Positions 1 through 8,187 of a stretch of 64,000 bases of DNA are shown piece after piece; within the stretch, counting starts at the first letter, position 1; the number at the start of each line of letters is the position of its first letter. The notes under the pieces were generated by a model. It searched no databases. It saw nothing but the letters and a program-made list of their open reading frames with translations, and was not told the DNA's origin. Made by a program: the position numbers and the translations under genes. The stretch comes from JACDAN01 sp963827705 (lineage in GTDB: Bacteria; Actinomycetota; Thermoleophilia; Gaiellales; Gaiellaceae): contig CAWHBN010000010.1 in NCBI GenBank assembly GCA_963827705.1, positions 1 through 64,000 of the forward strand, read 5' to 3'.

Positions 1-217
1 TATGCATCATCGACCAGAGCTCCTGGAACGTGGTCGTCATCGCCGGGAGGTCCTGCTCCGAGATCAGGCCAGACGTCGAGGCGTACTGCCACAGCGCCAG
101 GAACGCGGCGATCGAGACTGCGCCGAGGAAGATCGGCGTCAAGCGTGCGAAGACGGGGCTCAGCGTCGCTCGAACTCCCGAGACCGAGCGTGCCGACGCT
201 ACGTCCGCAGCAGACAC
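1..217 (-). CDS. ABC transporter permease, N-terminal fragment
   Basis: This is the first ~72 codons of a gene that runs off the left edge of the window. Translated from a GTG at 217 it gives a short Ser/Ala/Arg-rich cytoplasmic tail and then a hydrophobic segment containing PIFLGAVSIAAFLALWQ. After that comes a periplasm-facing stretch with LPAMTTTFQELW. That layout is typical of the start of TauC/SsuC/nitrate-type inner-membrane permeases, where the first helix ends in LWxxxS and is followed by LPSPxxVxxxL. The conserved EAA loop that would prove the family lies outside the window, so the substrate cannot be named. There is only a weak ribosome-binding site (aggac) upstream. The next ~300 bases up to the aminopeptidase contain no convincing gene. 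Confidence 0.55.
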   Translation of the reverse strand, partial: MSAADVASARSVSGVRATLSPVFARLTPIFLGAVSIAAFLALWQYASTSGLISEQDLPAMTTTFQELWSMMH

Positions 218-536
218 GCGGTAGTCCTAACAGGTTTCCGGGAGCGATGTGCGCAAACCGGGCTGTTGTTCGCATGGAGAACACACGGACGCTCAGAGCG
301 TGCTCGGGCCTCTTTCACGACTCTCTTCCGTGAGTTGACCAAAGAGACGCAGTCTGCCCAGTTCTCGTGGGACTTTCCATGACCCAAGCGGCCCAATTCG
401 CCGGCACTGGCGGACGAATGCGACTCGTGTGGCGCTCGCGGAGGAGGTCGTCGCTGAGAGCGACACTCGAGGATCTCGGAGGCGACCCGAGCGGTCAAGC
501 TCAACTTTAGGCTGGCCACGCCGTCCTACGAGACAC

Positions 537-1946
537 GTGCGACACCTCGCTCTCATGCTCGGGCTATGCGCCGTGCTCCTTGCTGGAGCCGCGTACGCGG
601 GCGGTGAGCAGGAAGCCGCTGCCCGTCCCGCTGCTGCCGGCCCCGGTGCCCTCGCTCGCGCAGTCACGCCGGCGCGCCTGAAAGGTCACCTCGCGGCGCT
701 CGCGGCGATTGCCCGCCGGACCGGCGGGTCGCGTGAGGCAGGTACGCCGGGGTACCAGCAATCGGTGGCCTACGTAGTCGCGCAGCTCCGCCAGGCCGGA
801 TACCGGCCCCGGCTTCAGTCGTTCCCCTTCGATCTGTTTCGAGAGACACGGCCGCCTCGCTTCGAGCGCCTCGCCCCCGGGGCGGCGCAGTTCCGGCGCG
901 GGCGCGACTTCGTCACGATGCGCTATTCGGGCGGCGGAGACGTGAGCGCCCAGGTCGCACCCGTCGAGCCCGACTCGGCCTCGAGCGGCTGCGAGCGCTC
1001 GGCCTTCGCCGGCTTCCCTCGCGGCGCCGTCGCTCTCGTGCGTCGCGGTACGTGCTTCATGTCCGAGAAGGCTCGCAATGCCAAGGCGGCCGGTGCGAGC
1101 GGGGTCCTGATTGCCAACGAGGGTGGGCCCGGCCGTACCGCGCCCATCCTCGGCACGCTCATTCGACCGGGCATCGGCATCCCGGTGCTCGGGATCTCGT
1201 CGGCGCTCGGCTCGGAGCTCGCGCGTTCGGCTCAGGCGGGCACGGTGCGGGTACGGATCGTTCTCTCGGTTCTGAACCGACGGGGACGGTCGGTGAACGT
1301 GCTCGCCGACCTGCCGGGCCGTCGGGGCGGTGCCGTCCTGCTCGGCGCGCACCTCGACTCGGTCGGGAACGGGCCTGGGATCAACGACAACGGATCCGGC
1401 TCGGCGCTCGTGCTAGAGGTCGCGCGGCAAGCTCGCCGCCTCGGTATCCGGCCGGCGCGCGGACTCCGCTTCGCATTCTGGGGTGCCGAGGAGCTCGGGC
1501 TCGTGGGGTCCTCCGCCTACGTCCAGCGTCTGAGCGCGCAGGAGCGCCGGAAGCTGCTCGCCGTGCTCAACTTCGACATGGTCGGCTCGCCGAACTTCGG
1601 CCGCTTCGTCTACGACGGCGACCAGCTGCCGCCCGGCTCGTCGCGGATCGAGAGCCTTTTCCGCGCCTATTTCGCAGCTCGCCGGCAGCCGGTGGACGAG
1701 GTGTCCATTCAGGGCGGTTCAGACCACGCGTCGTTCGCACAGGCCGGCCTCCCGGTCGGTGGCCTCTTCACGGGCGCGGACGCGCGCAAGTCCGCGGACC
1801 TGGCCCAACGATTCGGCGGCGCCGCCGACCGGCCGTACGATCCGTGCTACCACCAGGCCTGCGACACGCTTTCGAACATCAACCTCCGCGTCCTCGGCCA
1901 GATGGCCGACGCCGCGGCGGTGGTCGCGCTTCGCCTGGCGGGCTAA
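537..1946 (+). CDS. Secreted M28-family aminopeptidase with PA domain
   Basis: A zinc-dependent exopeptidase predicted to act outside the cell. I chose the GTG at 537 because it places a classical signal peptide at the N-terminus (LALMLGLCAVLLAGAAYA, cleavage after AYA). An in-frame GTG at 429 would add 36 polar residues ahead of it. A protease-associated (PA) domain follows in the middle, recognisable from PRGAVALVRRGTCF and ASGVLIANEG. The M28 catalytic domain then carries the zinc and catalytic ligands in order: HLDSV, NDNGSGSA, WGAEELGLVGS, LNFDMVGSPN and SDHASF. The C-terminus has the paired-cysteine motif DPCYHQACD usual in Streptomyces-type aminopeptidases of this class. The domain architecture is complete and no frameshift is visible. 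Substrate preference cannot be read from the sequence. Confidence 0.93.
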   Translation: MRHLALMLGLCAVLLAGAAYAGGEQEAAARPAAAGPGALARAVTPARLKGHLAALAAIARRTGGSREAGTPGYQQSVAYVVAQLRQAGYRPRLQSFPFDLFRETRPPRFERLAPGAAQFRRGRDFVTMRYSGGGDVSAQVAPVEPDSASSGCERSAFAGFPRGAVALVRRGTCFMSEKARNAKAAGASGVLIANEGGPGRTAPILGTLIRPGIGIPVLGISSALGSELARSAQAGTVRVRIVLSVLNRRGRSVNVLADLPGRRGGAVLLGAHLDSVGNGPGINDNGSGSALVLEVARQARRLGIRPARGLRFAFWGAEELGLVGSSAYVQRLSAQERRKLLAVLNFDMVGSPNFGRFVYDGDQLPPGSSRIESLFRAYFAARRQPVDEVSIQGGSDHASFAQAGLPVGGLFTGADARKSADLAQRFGGAADRPYDPCYHQACDTLSNINLRVLGQMADAAAVVALRLAG

Positions 1947-2013
1947 GCAGTCCTCTAGCCGACCCTGAAGGTTTCTCCCCCGATGGGCTTTTGGGGCCGG
2001 GCCTGCACGCCGC

Positions 2014-2130
2014 CTAGTTCACGTGGCCGATGCGAGGGGGGTCGAAGGAGACGATGGCGTTGGCGAGCGGGGTGGCGATTACGGCTGCGATCGCCACGAG
2101 AGAGACAGCGAGGATGATGAGCTTGCGCAT
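2014..2130 (-). CDS. Small secreted or membrane peptide (38 aa), unknown function
   Basis: A 38-codon reading frame starts at an ATG and reads MRKLIILAVSLVAIAAVIA, then PLANA and a short polar tail ending in GHVN. The basic start, ~16-residue hydrophobic core and small residues before a possible cleavage site (ANA) look like a signal peptide with a very short mature part. The only upstream purine stretch is gggaa. It stands alone on the minus strand between the aminopeptidase and the coiled-coil gene. I recognise no family. It could be a chance frame, but its composition is signal-peptide-like rather than the Arg/Pro-rich make-up of shadow frames in this DNA. Confidence 0.35.
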   Translation of the reverse strand: MRKLIILAVSLVAIAAVIATPLANAIVSFDPPRIGHVN

Positions 2131-2228
2131 GGGGTTCCCATTCGTGTGTCAGCGATCACTGTGATCGCGTCATCCCAGGCAGCGTGCCCTCACCTCACCT
2201 CGCCCGCTAGGACACGTTCGTGTCAATT

Positions 2229-2244
2229 GCGCCTCGAAAGGCGC
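2229..2244. terminator. Possible hairpin terminator
   Basis: A 6-bp perfect stem (gcgcct/aggcgc) closes a cgaa tetraloop about 70 bases downstream of the coiled-coil gene that ends at 2315 on the minus strand. It has no T-run. A separate short palindrome, gatcactgtgatc, lies nearby at about 2153-2165. Confidence 0.3.
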
Positions 2245-2314
2245 GAAAGGGCCGGGGTTAGAGGTAGACGCCGAGCCTGACCTGGGGCGGTTGGCCGGTG
2301 TCCCGAAGGCCGCT

Positions 2315-3130
2315 TTACTTCTTCGCCGAGAGCGGGCGGCCGAGCTGCTTCTCCCACCAGTCGGACTCGCTCCATTCCTTCTCGCCGAGCCCGACTTCGA
2401 ACTCCGCGACGCGCTCCTCGCGCTGCTCCAGCTCGCTCTCCTCGGTAGAGAGAGCGGTCTGCCGCGTTCCCAGCGTCGCGACTTCCTCGCCGGCGCCCGA
2501 ACGCTTTTCCGCGAGCCGCTCGTGATCAGCGGCGACGCGGTCCGTCCTCGCCTTCAGGTCGGCCTCGGCCGCGCCGAGGCCTTCCTCACGCGCCCTGAGG
2601 ACGGCTCTGGCCGTGATCAACTCGCGCTCGCGCTCGGCGACCGACCGGTGTCGGTCCGCCAACTCGCTCTCCTGCTGCTGCACCCCGGCCTCCCGGGCCG
2701 CGAGGGCCGCCTCGCGCGCCTCGATCTGCGCCGTCGCCTCCGCGGCGCTCCTCTCCGCGTCGGCCAGCGACCATTCGAGGTTGCGCACGCGCTGGGCCAG
2801 GGCCGCCTCCTGCTTGGCGAGCTCCGTCGCCGCCACGCGGCGCTCGCGCTCCGCCGCCGTCAACTCGCGGAGCTTCACCGAGATCTGCCGTTCGCGCTCG
2901 GAGGTACTCGTCTCGGCCGCGGCCAGCTCCGCAGGGTGCGGCGACTGACCGGCGCGGTCGGCCCGCGCGGCCTTCAAGTCGGCCGGCAGCTTCTGCTCGC
3001 CCTCGAGGGCGGAATCGGCTGCGACCGGGCGTGGACCATCCGGCTCGACCGACCGACGGCCGTCGCGCCGCCAGGCGAGACAGAACACAGCGCCTCCCAC
3101 CAGCGCGACTACGAGCATCTCAATCGGCAT
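2315..3130 (-). CDS. Membrane-anchored coiled-coil protein, unknown function
   Basis: The 271-residue product begins with a single hydrophobic helix (MLVVALVGGAVFCLAW), then a positively charged stretch, and then about 180 residues rich in Glu, Ala, Arg and Leu in heptad-like order. This predicts a long cytoplasmic coiled coil attached to the membrane. The C-terminus is distinct and aromatic (SDWWEKQLGRPLSAKK), which suggests a conserved docking tail. A strong ribosome-binding site (gggaggggg) precedes the ATG at 3130. I recognise no characterised family. The gene is monocistronic between two intergenic gaps. A role as a scaffold or in envelope organisation is only a guess from its shape. Confidence 0.75.
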   Translation of the reverse strand: MPIEMLVVALVGGAVFCLAWRRDGRRSVEPDGPRPVAADSALEGEQKLPADLKAARADRAGQSPHPAELAAAETSTSERERQISVKLRELTAAERERRVAATELAKQEAALAQRVRNLEWSLADAERSAAEATAQIEAREAALAAREAGVQQQESELADRHRSVAERERELITARAVLRAREEGLGAAEADLKARTDRVAADHERLAEKRSGAGEEVATLGTRQTALSTEESELEQREERVAEFEVGLGEKEWSESDWWEKQLGRPLSAKK

Positions 3131-3352
3131 CCATCCCCCTCCCTATCCGGCCCCTCGAAAAGGTCTCGTGCATGGCTGCCGCGGCCGCACCTTCTCCCCC
3201 GACTCAAGAGCATTGCGCGCCAGGCCCCGGGAATCTATGACCCATCTGGAGCAGATTTGGGGCCGGGTGGCGATCCGAACGCCCGGGCGCTTGCCACGCA
3301 ACCGGCCCCCTCACGAATCTACGAAGCGGGAGCTCGTGCCGCTAGACGCTCT

Positions 3353-3538
3353 TTAGGCCACGTCCTCAACGACCAGCACCGCCGGCCCTTCGGGATCGTC
3401 GCGCCGAACCTCCACGACGCGGAGCGTCCGGGTTGCGCCCAGCGGGATCGTGTCACCGGGCCGCCACGCATAGACCCCGGTTCGATAGGTCGGCGGATCG
3501 GCGGGGGTGCCGTCCGTCCGCTCGAGCTTGAAGTCCAT
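3353..3538 (-). CDS. Small acidic hypothetical protein (61 aa)
   Basis: The frame starts at an ATG just after a good ribosome-binding site (ggagg, 6 bases upstream) and encodes MDFKLERTDGTPADPPTY, then VYAWRPGDTIPLG, RTLRVVEVRRDD and AVLVVEDV. The alternation of charged and beta-branched residues suggests a small all-beta protein. A longer frame upstream to 3763 is possible, but it is Arg/Pro-rich and has no ribosome-binding site. No family or function is recognised, and its neighbours give no functional link. Confidence 0.65.
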   Translation of the reverse strand: MDFKLERTDGTPADPPTYRTGVYAWRPGDTIPLGATRTLRVVEVRRDDPEGPAVLVVEDVA

Positions 3539-3633
3539 CTGTCCTCCGTTTCCGGGACCGGAGGCTGGGACCGGACGGCACGGCCAGCGTAGTCGCGGAC
3601 TCGGGCGGTCGCTACGAGCGCTTCCGCGCCTTC

Positions 3634-4053
3634 TCACTCGCAGACGTGCAGGATCACCGTCTCGCCGGCCTCGAGCGGCGTCCCTTCGGGTGGGTCCGTG
3701 CTTTCCACTTGGCCGGAAGATAGGGTCCATTGGGCTGGCAGAGCTCCGTCGCCGCTGCCTCACCGCTCTCAGCCACCAGGCTCTGTTGCGGCGAGCGTAG
3801 TCTCAGCCTCTCCTAGGGTGGAACCGACTACCAGGGGCACCGTGACTGTGTCGGTGGATGTCTCCGTGGGTGTCTCCGTACTCTCGGTAGTCGTTGGCGC
3901 CGGCGCCGGGGGTGGATTGCTGGGCTGAAGAACAGAAACCTCGCGGATCACGGGAACCTCAACGGTGTCGGTCTTGTTGAGGGCAGCGAGCAGGACGATC
4001 ACGGCGGTGCTGAGTCCGAGGATGGCAGCGAGAAGGCTGATCGCATCCTTCAT
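3634..4053 (-). pseudogene. Membrane-anchored PASTA-domain protein interrupted by two in-frame TGA codons
   Basis: The frame opens with a membrane helix (LLAAILGLSTAVIVLLAAL), continues with a Pro/Thr-rich linker (PAPAPTTTESTETPTE), and enters a PASTA domain at VPLVVGSTLGEAETTLA. A TGA at 3769-3771 and a second at 3760-3762, separated by only two codons, stop it. The same frame then resumes without any shift and gives the second half of a PASTA domain (VESTDPPEGTPLEAGE, VILHVCE), ending in a TGA at 3634. PASTA domains bind muropeptides or beta-lactam-like ligands, usually outside the membrane. Because the domain is complete only if both TGAs are ignored, this is a recent pseudogene, a sequence error, or a natural stop that leaves the domain half-made. 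It overlaps the upstream small gene by four bases. Confidence 0.6.
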
Positions 4054-4127
4054 CGCGGACCGCCTGCGATCGCCACGACCGCGACGGCGATGATTGCCAT
4101 AGCGGCGCGACGAAAACGTCTACGCAT
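4050..4127 (-). CDS. 25-residue single-helix peptide translationally coupled to the PASTA gene
   Basis: A strong ribosome-binding site (gaggagggcg) precedes an ATG at 4127. The frame encodes an Arg-rich start (MRRRFRRAAM), a hydrophobic helix (AIIAVAVVAIA) and GGPR. Its TGA overlaps the ATG of the PASTA gene as ATGA, the usual arrangement for coupled translation. The ribosome-binding site is better than anything directly ahead of the PASTA start, so this short frame may act mainly as a leader that delivers ribosomes. It could also be a genuine one-helix membrane peptide. No family is recognised. Confidence 0.45.
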   Translation of the reverse strand: MRRRFRRAAMAIIAVAVVAIAGGPR

Positions 4128-4244
4128 GGCTCGCCCTCCTCACCTTCGTGCCTGGTGCCCGCGTCACCGCAGAATTCGAGGGCCTAACAAGGTCAGCCTA
4201 GGACGCGCCGAAGGTCGTGTCTAGGCAACGCTGGACCTCGCGGG

Positions 4245-4397
4245 CTAGTCGCCGGCGTCGAGCAGGTTGACCCCGAATTCGAGCTCGGCGCACCCGGGGC
4301 AGAAGATGACGGTCTCGGCGGGTTCGTACTCGTCGGTGGTGAGGTAGGCGCGCCAGCCGCGCGCGCCTCGGCTAATCGCCGGGGTACTCGACCGTAG
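4245..4397 (-). pseudogene. Remnant of a small zinc-ribbon-like protein
   Basis: An open stretch on the minus strand encodes RGARGWRAYLTTDEYEPAET followed by VIFCPGCAELEFG. That resembles the C-terminal half of short actinobacterial proteins in which a second CxxC pair follows a GWRAYL segment. The expected first cysteine pair and a start codon are missing: the frame is closed by a TAG only about 20 codons upstream. I read it as the 3' end of a small metal-binding protein whose 5' end has been lost or shifted by an indel. The assignment rests on pattern memory alone. Confidence 0.3.
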
Positions 4398-4411
4398 CCG
4401 ACCCGCCTATC

Positions 4412-4973
4412 GTGGCTTCCATGGGCCGGCTGCGCCCTGAACCACCCGTACAAATCGCGCTTCTGGTCGCGTGCGCGCTGCCGCTCGCCGCGCTAGCCGT
4501 CTGGTTCGGACTTGTCGATTCACCCGGCATCGGGGAGGGCCGGTGCGACTCGTGCGGCGTCGAGGGCTACGTGATCGCCGCGCATGTCGCGGCCGCCGGC
4601 TGGCTTGCCGCTCGTGGTTGCAGCTGCCAGCACCGTGCGCCGCGTCGCGACGGGACTGGCCGGGCCTGGCACGGCGACCCTGTGCACCCTCGGGCTCGTC
4701 TTCGTGTTCATCGCCGTCGCGCTGTTCTGGCACCAGATCTTCCGCGTGCCGGGAACGATCGCCGTACTTGCATCGCTCGTGCTGTATCCGGTCGCCGTGG
4801 TGTGGTGGGTCTATGCCGTGCTCCGCTGGTGGCGGCGACCACCGACGCAGCCGGACGCTCTACGCGGAGGTGTCACCAACACGCTGTTGCTGAGCTGGGT
4901 CTGCTTGCTCGTCCTGCTCCCGGCAACGTTCGGCTGGGTGTGGTTAGACCGCGTGGACTGGGTGGTCTTCTAG
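4412..4973 (+). CDS. Four-helix membrane protein, frameshifted
   Basis: Two frames together make one ~187-residue integral membrane protein. The first frame (from GTG 4412 or ATG 4421) gives IALLVACALPLAALAVWFGL and CDSCGVEGYVIAAHVAAAGW. Around 4590-4610 the sense passes to another frame, which continues with VVAAASTVRRVATG, TLGLVFVFIAVALFWHQI, VLASLVLYPVAVVWWVYAVL and LLLSWVCLLVLLPATFGWVW. About four transmembrane segments are predicted, and the CDSC pair sits in the first loop. One inserted or deleted base in the ggctggcttgccgctcg region explains the shift. The family is unknown and no ribosome-binding site is obvious. The gene is convergent with the excalibur-domain gene that ends 7 bases beyond it. 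Confidence 0.55.
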
Positions 4974-4979
4974 TGGTGC

Positions 4980-5567
4980 TTACTCGCAGCCGATTCCGTC
5001 GTGGTCGCCGTCGAGGCGGTGCGGGTCAGACCCGATCACCGGACCGGGGCGATGCCCAGCGCGCGAATGTCGGCGCAATCGAGTTCGGCGGATAGGCGGG
5101 ACGCAGCCGCCCGAGTAGTCCGGGTCGCACTTACCGGTCGGAGCCGGCGTCCGCGTGGCGGGCCGCTCCGCCCGTCTCAACGGCGCGGAAGGGGCGGCCT
5201 TCACGGACTGGCCCGAGCGCCGGCGCCGGAGCTGGGTCGACGCGCAGATCCCGCTCGCGACGAGGCAGATCATCGCCAGGATCATGGCCGGGAGGCCGAT
5301 GAACACCACCGGCAGCCAGGAGCCGTCTTGGAAGGCGCAGTCCGGCGCACACGGCTCCTCACCGTGCTGCGCGATCCACATGATCCCGAAGGTGGCGCCG
5401 AGGACGGCGAACCCGATCGCGCTGGCCGCAAGCAACCTGAGCGTGGGCGACTTGAGCAGGGCGCTCCGCCTCGAGCCGTGCGGCGTCTGGCGGATGAGCG
5501 AAACCACGTCCCAGAGCGAAAGCGCCAGGAGGACGAGAGCGACAAGGATCGTTATCGGGGGCCGCAT
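4980..5567 (-). CDS. Membrane protein with C-terminal excalibur calcium-binding domain
   Basis: The 195-residue product has three hydrophobic segments (ILVALVLLALSLWDVVSLI, LLAASAIGFAVLGATFGIMW, LPVVFIGLPAMILAMICLVA), a basic linker, and a C-terminal excalibur-type domain. That domain is recognisable from CDPDYSGGCVPP and ends in DPHRLDGDHDGIGCE. The Asp-rich DxDxDGxxCE loop is the expected calcium site. Between these two blocks the printed frame reads a nonsense Arg/His-rich stretch. One frame over, the DNA encodes LDCADIRALGIAPVR, exactly the expected middle of the domain. Two compensating indels, near 5090 and 5037, therefore disguise an otherwise normal domain. Excalibur domains are extracellular, so the tail should face outward. 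Confidence 0.75.
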   Translation of the reverse strand: MRPPITILVALVLLALSLWDVVSLIRQTPHGSRRSALLKSPTLRLLAASAIGFAVLGATFGIMWIAQHGEEPCAPDCAFQDGSWLPVVFIGLPAMILAMICLVASGICASTQLRRRRSGQSVKAAPSAPLRRAERPATRTPAPTGKCDPDYSGGCVPPIRRTRLRRHSRAGHRPGPVIGSDPHRLDGDHDGIGCE

Positions 5568-5614
5568 GCTTCGAAGCCTTTCGCGGGCTCATCCGCGAGT
5601 CCGCCAGTTCATCA

Positions 5615-5643
5615 CCGGACTGCGGACTAAGTCCGCAGTCCGG
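5615..5643. terminator. Terminator hairpin after the pilus gene cluster
   Basis: A perfect 13-bp stem (ccggactgcggac paired with its complement) closes a 3-base taa loop. It lies immediately beyond the repaired pilC stop at 5661 on the minus strand, where transcription of the cluster would be expected to end. The opposing side is the start of the excalibur gene. Confidence 0.65.
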
Positions 5644-5660
5644 TTGCAGAGCAGCCGACG

Positions 5661-6874
5661 CTACTTGATCAGCGTCCAGCATCTTGAACATCGGGAGGTA
5701 CATCGAGATGACGATCGACTCCGACCATCGCGCCGACGCCGATCATCAGGATCGGCTCGATGATCGACGTGAGCGCCTGGATGGCGGCGTCGACCTCGTC
5801 CTCGTAGAAGTCCGCGATCTTGCCGAGCATCTTGTCGAGCTCGCCGGTCTCCTCGCCGATCCTGACCATGTGGCCGACCATCGGCGGGAACACGGAGTCC
5901 TCGGACAACGGCTGACTGATCGGCGCTCCCTCGTGAACGCGCGTCCGCACGTTCTCGAGTGACCGCTCGACAACCCAGTTCCCCGACGTCGCGCCGGTGA
6001 TCTCCAGCGCCTTGATGATGTCGACGCCGGCTGCGATCAGCGTCGCCAGCGTCCGCGAGACGCGCGCGAGCGCGACCTTGTGGACGACGGCGCCGATCTT
6101 CATCGGGATCTTGAGCTTGAAGCGATCCCAGACCTTGCGGCCCTGCTCGGTCTTCTTCCAGTGCCGAAACGCGAAGATCAGGCCGATGACGAGCGGGAAG
6201 ATGACGAACCACCAGTCGCGGAGCCCGTTCGACGCGCCCATCACGACCTGCGTCGGCTTCGGAAGCTCGCCGCCGAGATCGTCGAAGATCTCGGCGAAGA
6301 CCGGGACGATGAACATGAGCATGAAGATGAGGACGAGCGTCGCGAACGCGATGACGACGCTCGGGTAGACCATCGCGCCCTTGACGCGGCGCTTGAGCTT
6401 GTTCTCCTTCTCGATCTGCGTCGCGGCGCGGTCGAGCACCGCGTCGAGCGTTCCCGACGACTCGCCGGCCTCGATCATCGAGACGTAGAGGCGGTTGAAG
6501 ACCTTCGGGTGGCGCGAGAACGCCTTGGACAGCACCATGCCGCCCTCGACGTCAGAGCGGATCTCGGCGATGACCTCGCGGAGGTACTTGTCCTCCGTCT
6601 GCTCCTCGAGCGTCACGAGCGCAGCGACGACGCTGACGCCCGCCTCGATCATCGTCGCGAGCTGGCGCGAGAAGACCTGAAGCGCCTTCGGCTTGACCTT
6701 CTTGAACGCCGTGCGCGCGCCGCCCTCGCCGCTCGCCGAGCGCTCGCTCAGCGACTGGGGCAGCAGCCCGCGGGCCTGAAGCTGCTCGCGCGCCGCCGTG
6801 AGGTCAGGGGCGTGGATCTCGCCGCTGAGCTCGATGCCCTGCGAGTTGATTGCGTCATATGTGAATGCGGCCAT
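5661..6874 (-). CDS. pilC: Type IV pilus inner-membrane platform protein PilC
   Basis: PilC is the polytopic membrane protein on which the PilB and PilT motors act during pilus extension and retraction. A good ribosome-binding site (aggaggaacgagac) precedes the ATG at 6874. Two T2SF/GspF domains are visible, with repeated motifs VFSRQLATMIEAGVSV and RVSRTLATLIAAGVDI. Membrane segments include TLVLIFMLMFIVPVFAEIF and WWFVIFPLVIGLIFAF. The as-printed frame ends badly after IGVGAMVG. One frame over, the DNA reads IVISMYLPMFKMLD, and a third frame then gives LIK and a stop at 5661, the normal PilC ending. Two extra bases near 5728 and 5668 thus hide a complete ~400-residue protein. It is the last gene of the cluster before a strong hairpin. 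Confidence 0.92.
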
Positions 6875-6901
6875 GTCTCGTTCCTCCTGTCGTTCTCGGC
6901 G

Positions 6902-7478
6902 TCAGCTAGCCGGTTGCTGATCGAACGTGGAGGTCTCGCGACAGAGCTCTTGCGCGGGGGGTCGTCGACGGGTCGCTCGACGAGCGATCGGTCACGTGCT
7001 TCGCGGGTCGCGGACGACCAGCGTGACCTTCTTGGCGAGCGTGCCGGCGACCGCGGTCGAGTCGACGATGTACGTGTCGACGCAGTAGGAGCGCCATCGG
7101 CGCCGGTGACGACTGCGGTAGCGTCGCAGCGCGATCGCGTGCGCCGACGCGCGTGCAGCTGACGGCTCGAGCAGCGGCGCGTCAGCTGGATGCGCTCGTC
7201 GGTCGCCGAGCGCCGGTCGCCGGTGTAGGCGGCTCGCAGAGCCGATCGTCGGTCAGTCGAGATAGATCGCGCAGTTCGGAGCGCCCGGTACGCCTCCATC
7301 TGCGTGTCGGCGAGCGCAGCGGCGGTGGAGCTCGTCGCCGGCGCGCTTGAGCGGCGACCATGCCCGAGCTCATGCCGGCGACGAGCGCCGTGATCCCGAC
7401 GACCATCACGGTCATCGCGATCAACAGCTCGACGAGCCCGAACCCGGACTCCTCACGCACGCGAGTCGAGACGGTCAC
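6902..7478 (-). CDS. PilV-like minor prepilin, multiply frameshifted
   Basis: The N-terminus carries a class III prepilin signal (REESGFGLVELLIAMTVMVV): cleavage is expected after Gly, with Glu at mature position 5, followed by VVGITALVAGMSSGM. The rest must be read through several frames. TQMEAYRALR is followed one frame over by NCAIYLD, then YCVDTYIVDSTAVAGTLAKK and VTLVVRDPR, and the third frame ends LCRETSTFDQQPAS with a stop at 6902. At least three indels are needed. Such proteins are minor pilins, processed by PilD and assembled at the pilus tip. The locus lies between the SPOR gene and pilC in the same transcription unit. Whether the indels are real or sequencing errors cannot be told here. 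Confidence 0.7.
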
Positions 7479-7489
7479 GGCCGGCGCTC

Positions 7490-8187
7490 CTAGTACCGGA
7501 CGAGCTGCCGGAGGTAGGCGGTCCGATAGCCGCGCGCGTGGACTTGCGCTGCGGCGCGCTGAGCGCCGGAGGCGTTGCGGTACATGCCGCTGTACACGAC
7601 CCAGTAGCCGGCGCGCAGCCGGTTACGAGCGGACGACCTGAGGACGCCGACGCCGCTGACGCCGCGTGCTCGGGCCGTGCGGGCGAACCGCACCGCCTGA
7701 GCGCGACTGTTGGACGTCGGGATCGAGGCGAGCACGACGGTGTAGCCGATCCTCGGCGCACGATTGCCCGGCGTGCCGACGACGATGCGTTGCGGGACGC
7801 GAACTGCCGGTGGCGCCGGGGTCGCGCTGAGCGAAGCTGGAACGGATCGCGCAGCCCGGGCGGGGCGCCGACAGCACCGGGACGGGATTCCCCGGCGCCG
7901 GCCCTGCTCCCGGCGAATGGATCGTCGACCCTCGCGGTGCGCAGGAAGCGCGGCCTCGGCCGCTGCGCCTCAGCCGCGGGCTGCGGGGTCGGAGACGCCG
8001 TGACGACGACGGAAGAGCTCGTCGCGCTGGACCCGTCGGAGCCCAGCATGTCGAGCGTCTTCGGCACCTGAATGAGGAGCACGAGGCCGAGCAGGCCGAC
8101 GCCGCCGAACGCGAGGAGCTTCTTACGACGCTCCTTGGCGGCCGCTTCGCGCAAGCCGCGGCGCTGGGCGTAGCCGATCGTGCTCAT
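7490..8187 (-). CDS. Single-pass membrane protein with C-terminal SPOR domain, frameshifted
   Basis: The start codon overlaps the stop of pilO (TGATG). The product begins with a basic cytoplasmic segment (AAAKERRKKLLAFGG), one membrane helix (VGLLGLVLLIQV) and a Ser/Thr/Pro linker. It ends in a SPOR-type peptidoglycan-binding domain seen in IGYTVVLASIPTSNSRAQAV, RAGYWVVYSGMY and ARGYRTAYLRQLVRY. The linker region (about 7740-7930) changes frame more than once. Its position directly after pilO, where Gram-negative clusters have pilP and pilQ, suggests it links the PilMNO complex to the peptidoglycan in place of an outer-membrane secretin. That role is inference from gene order, not known from the family. 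Confidence 0.75.

Noticed and set aside
2291..3592. A long plus-strand frame opposite the coiled-coil gene
   Set aside because: It mirrors the heptad codon pattern of the real minus-strand gene and has no motif.
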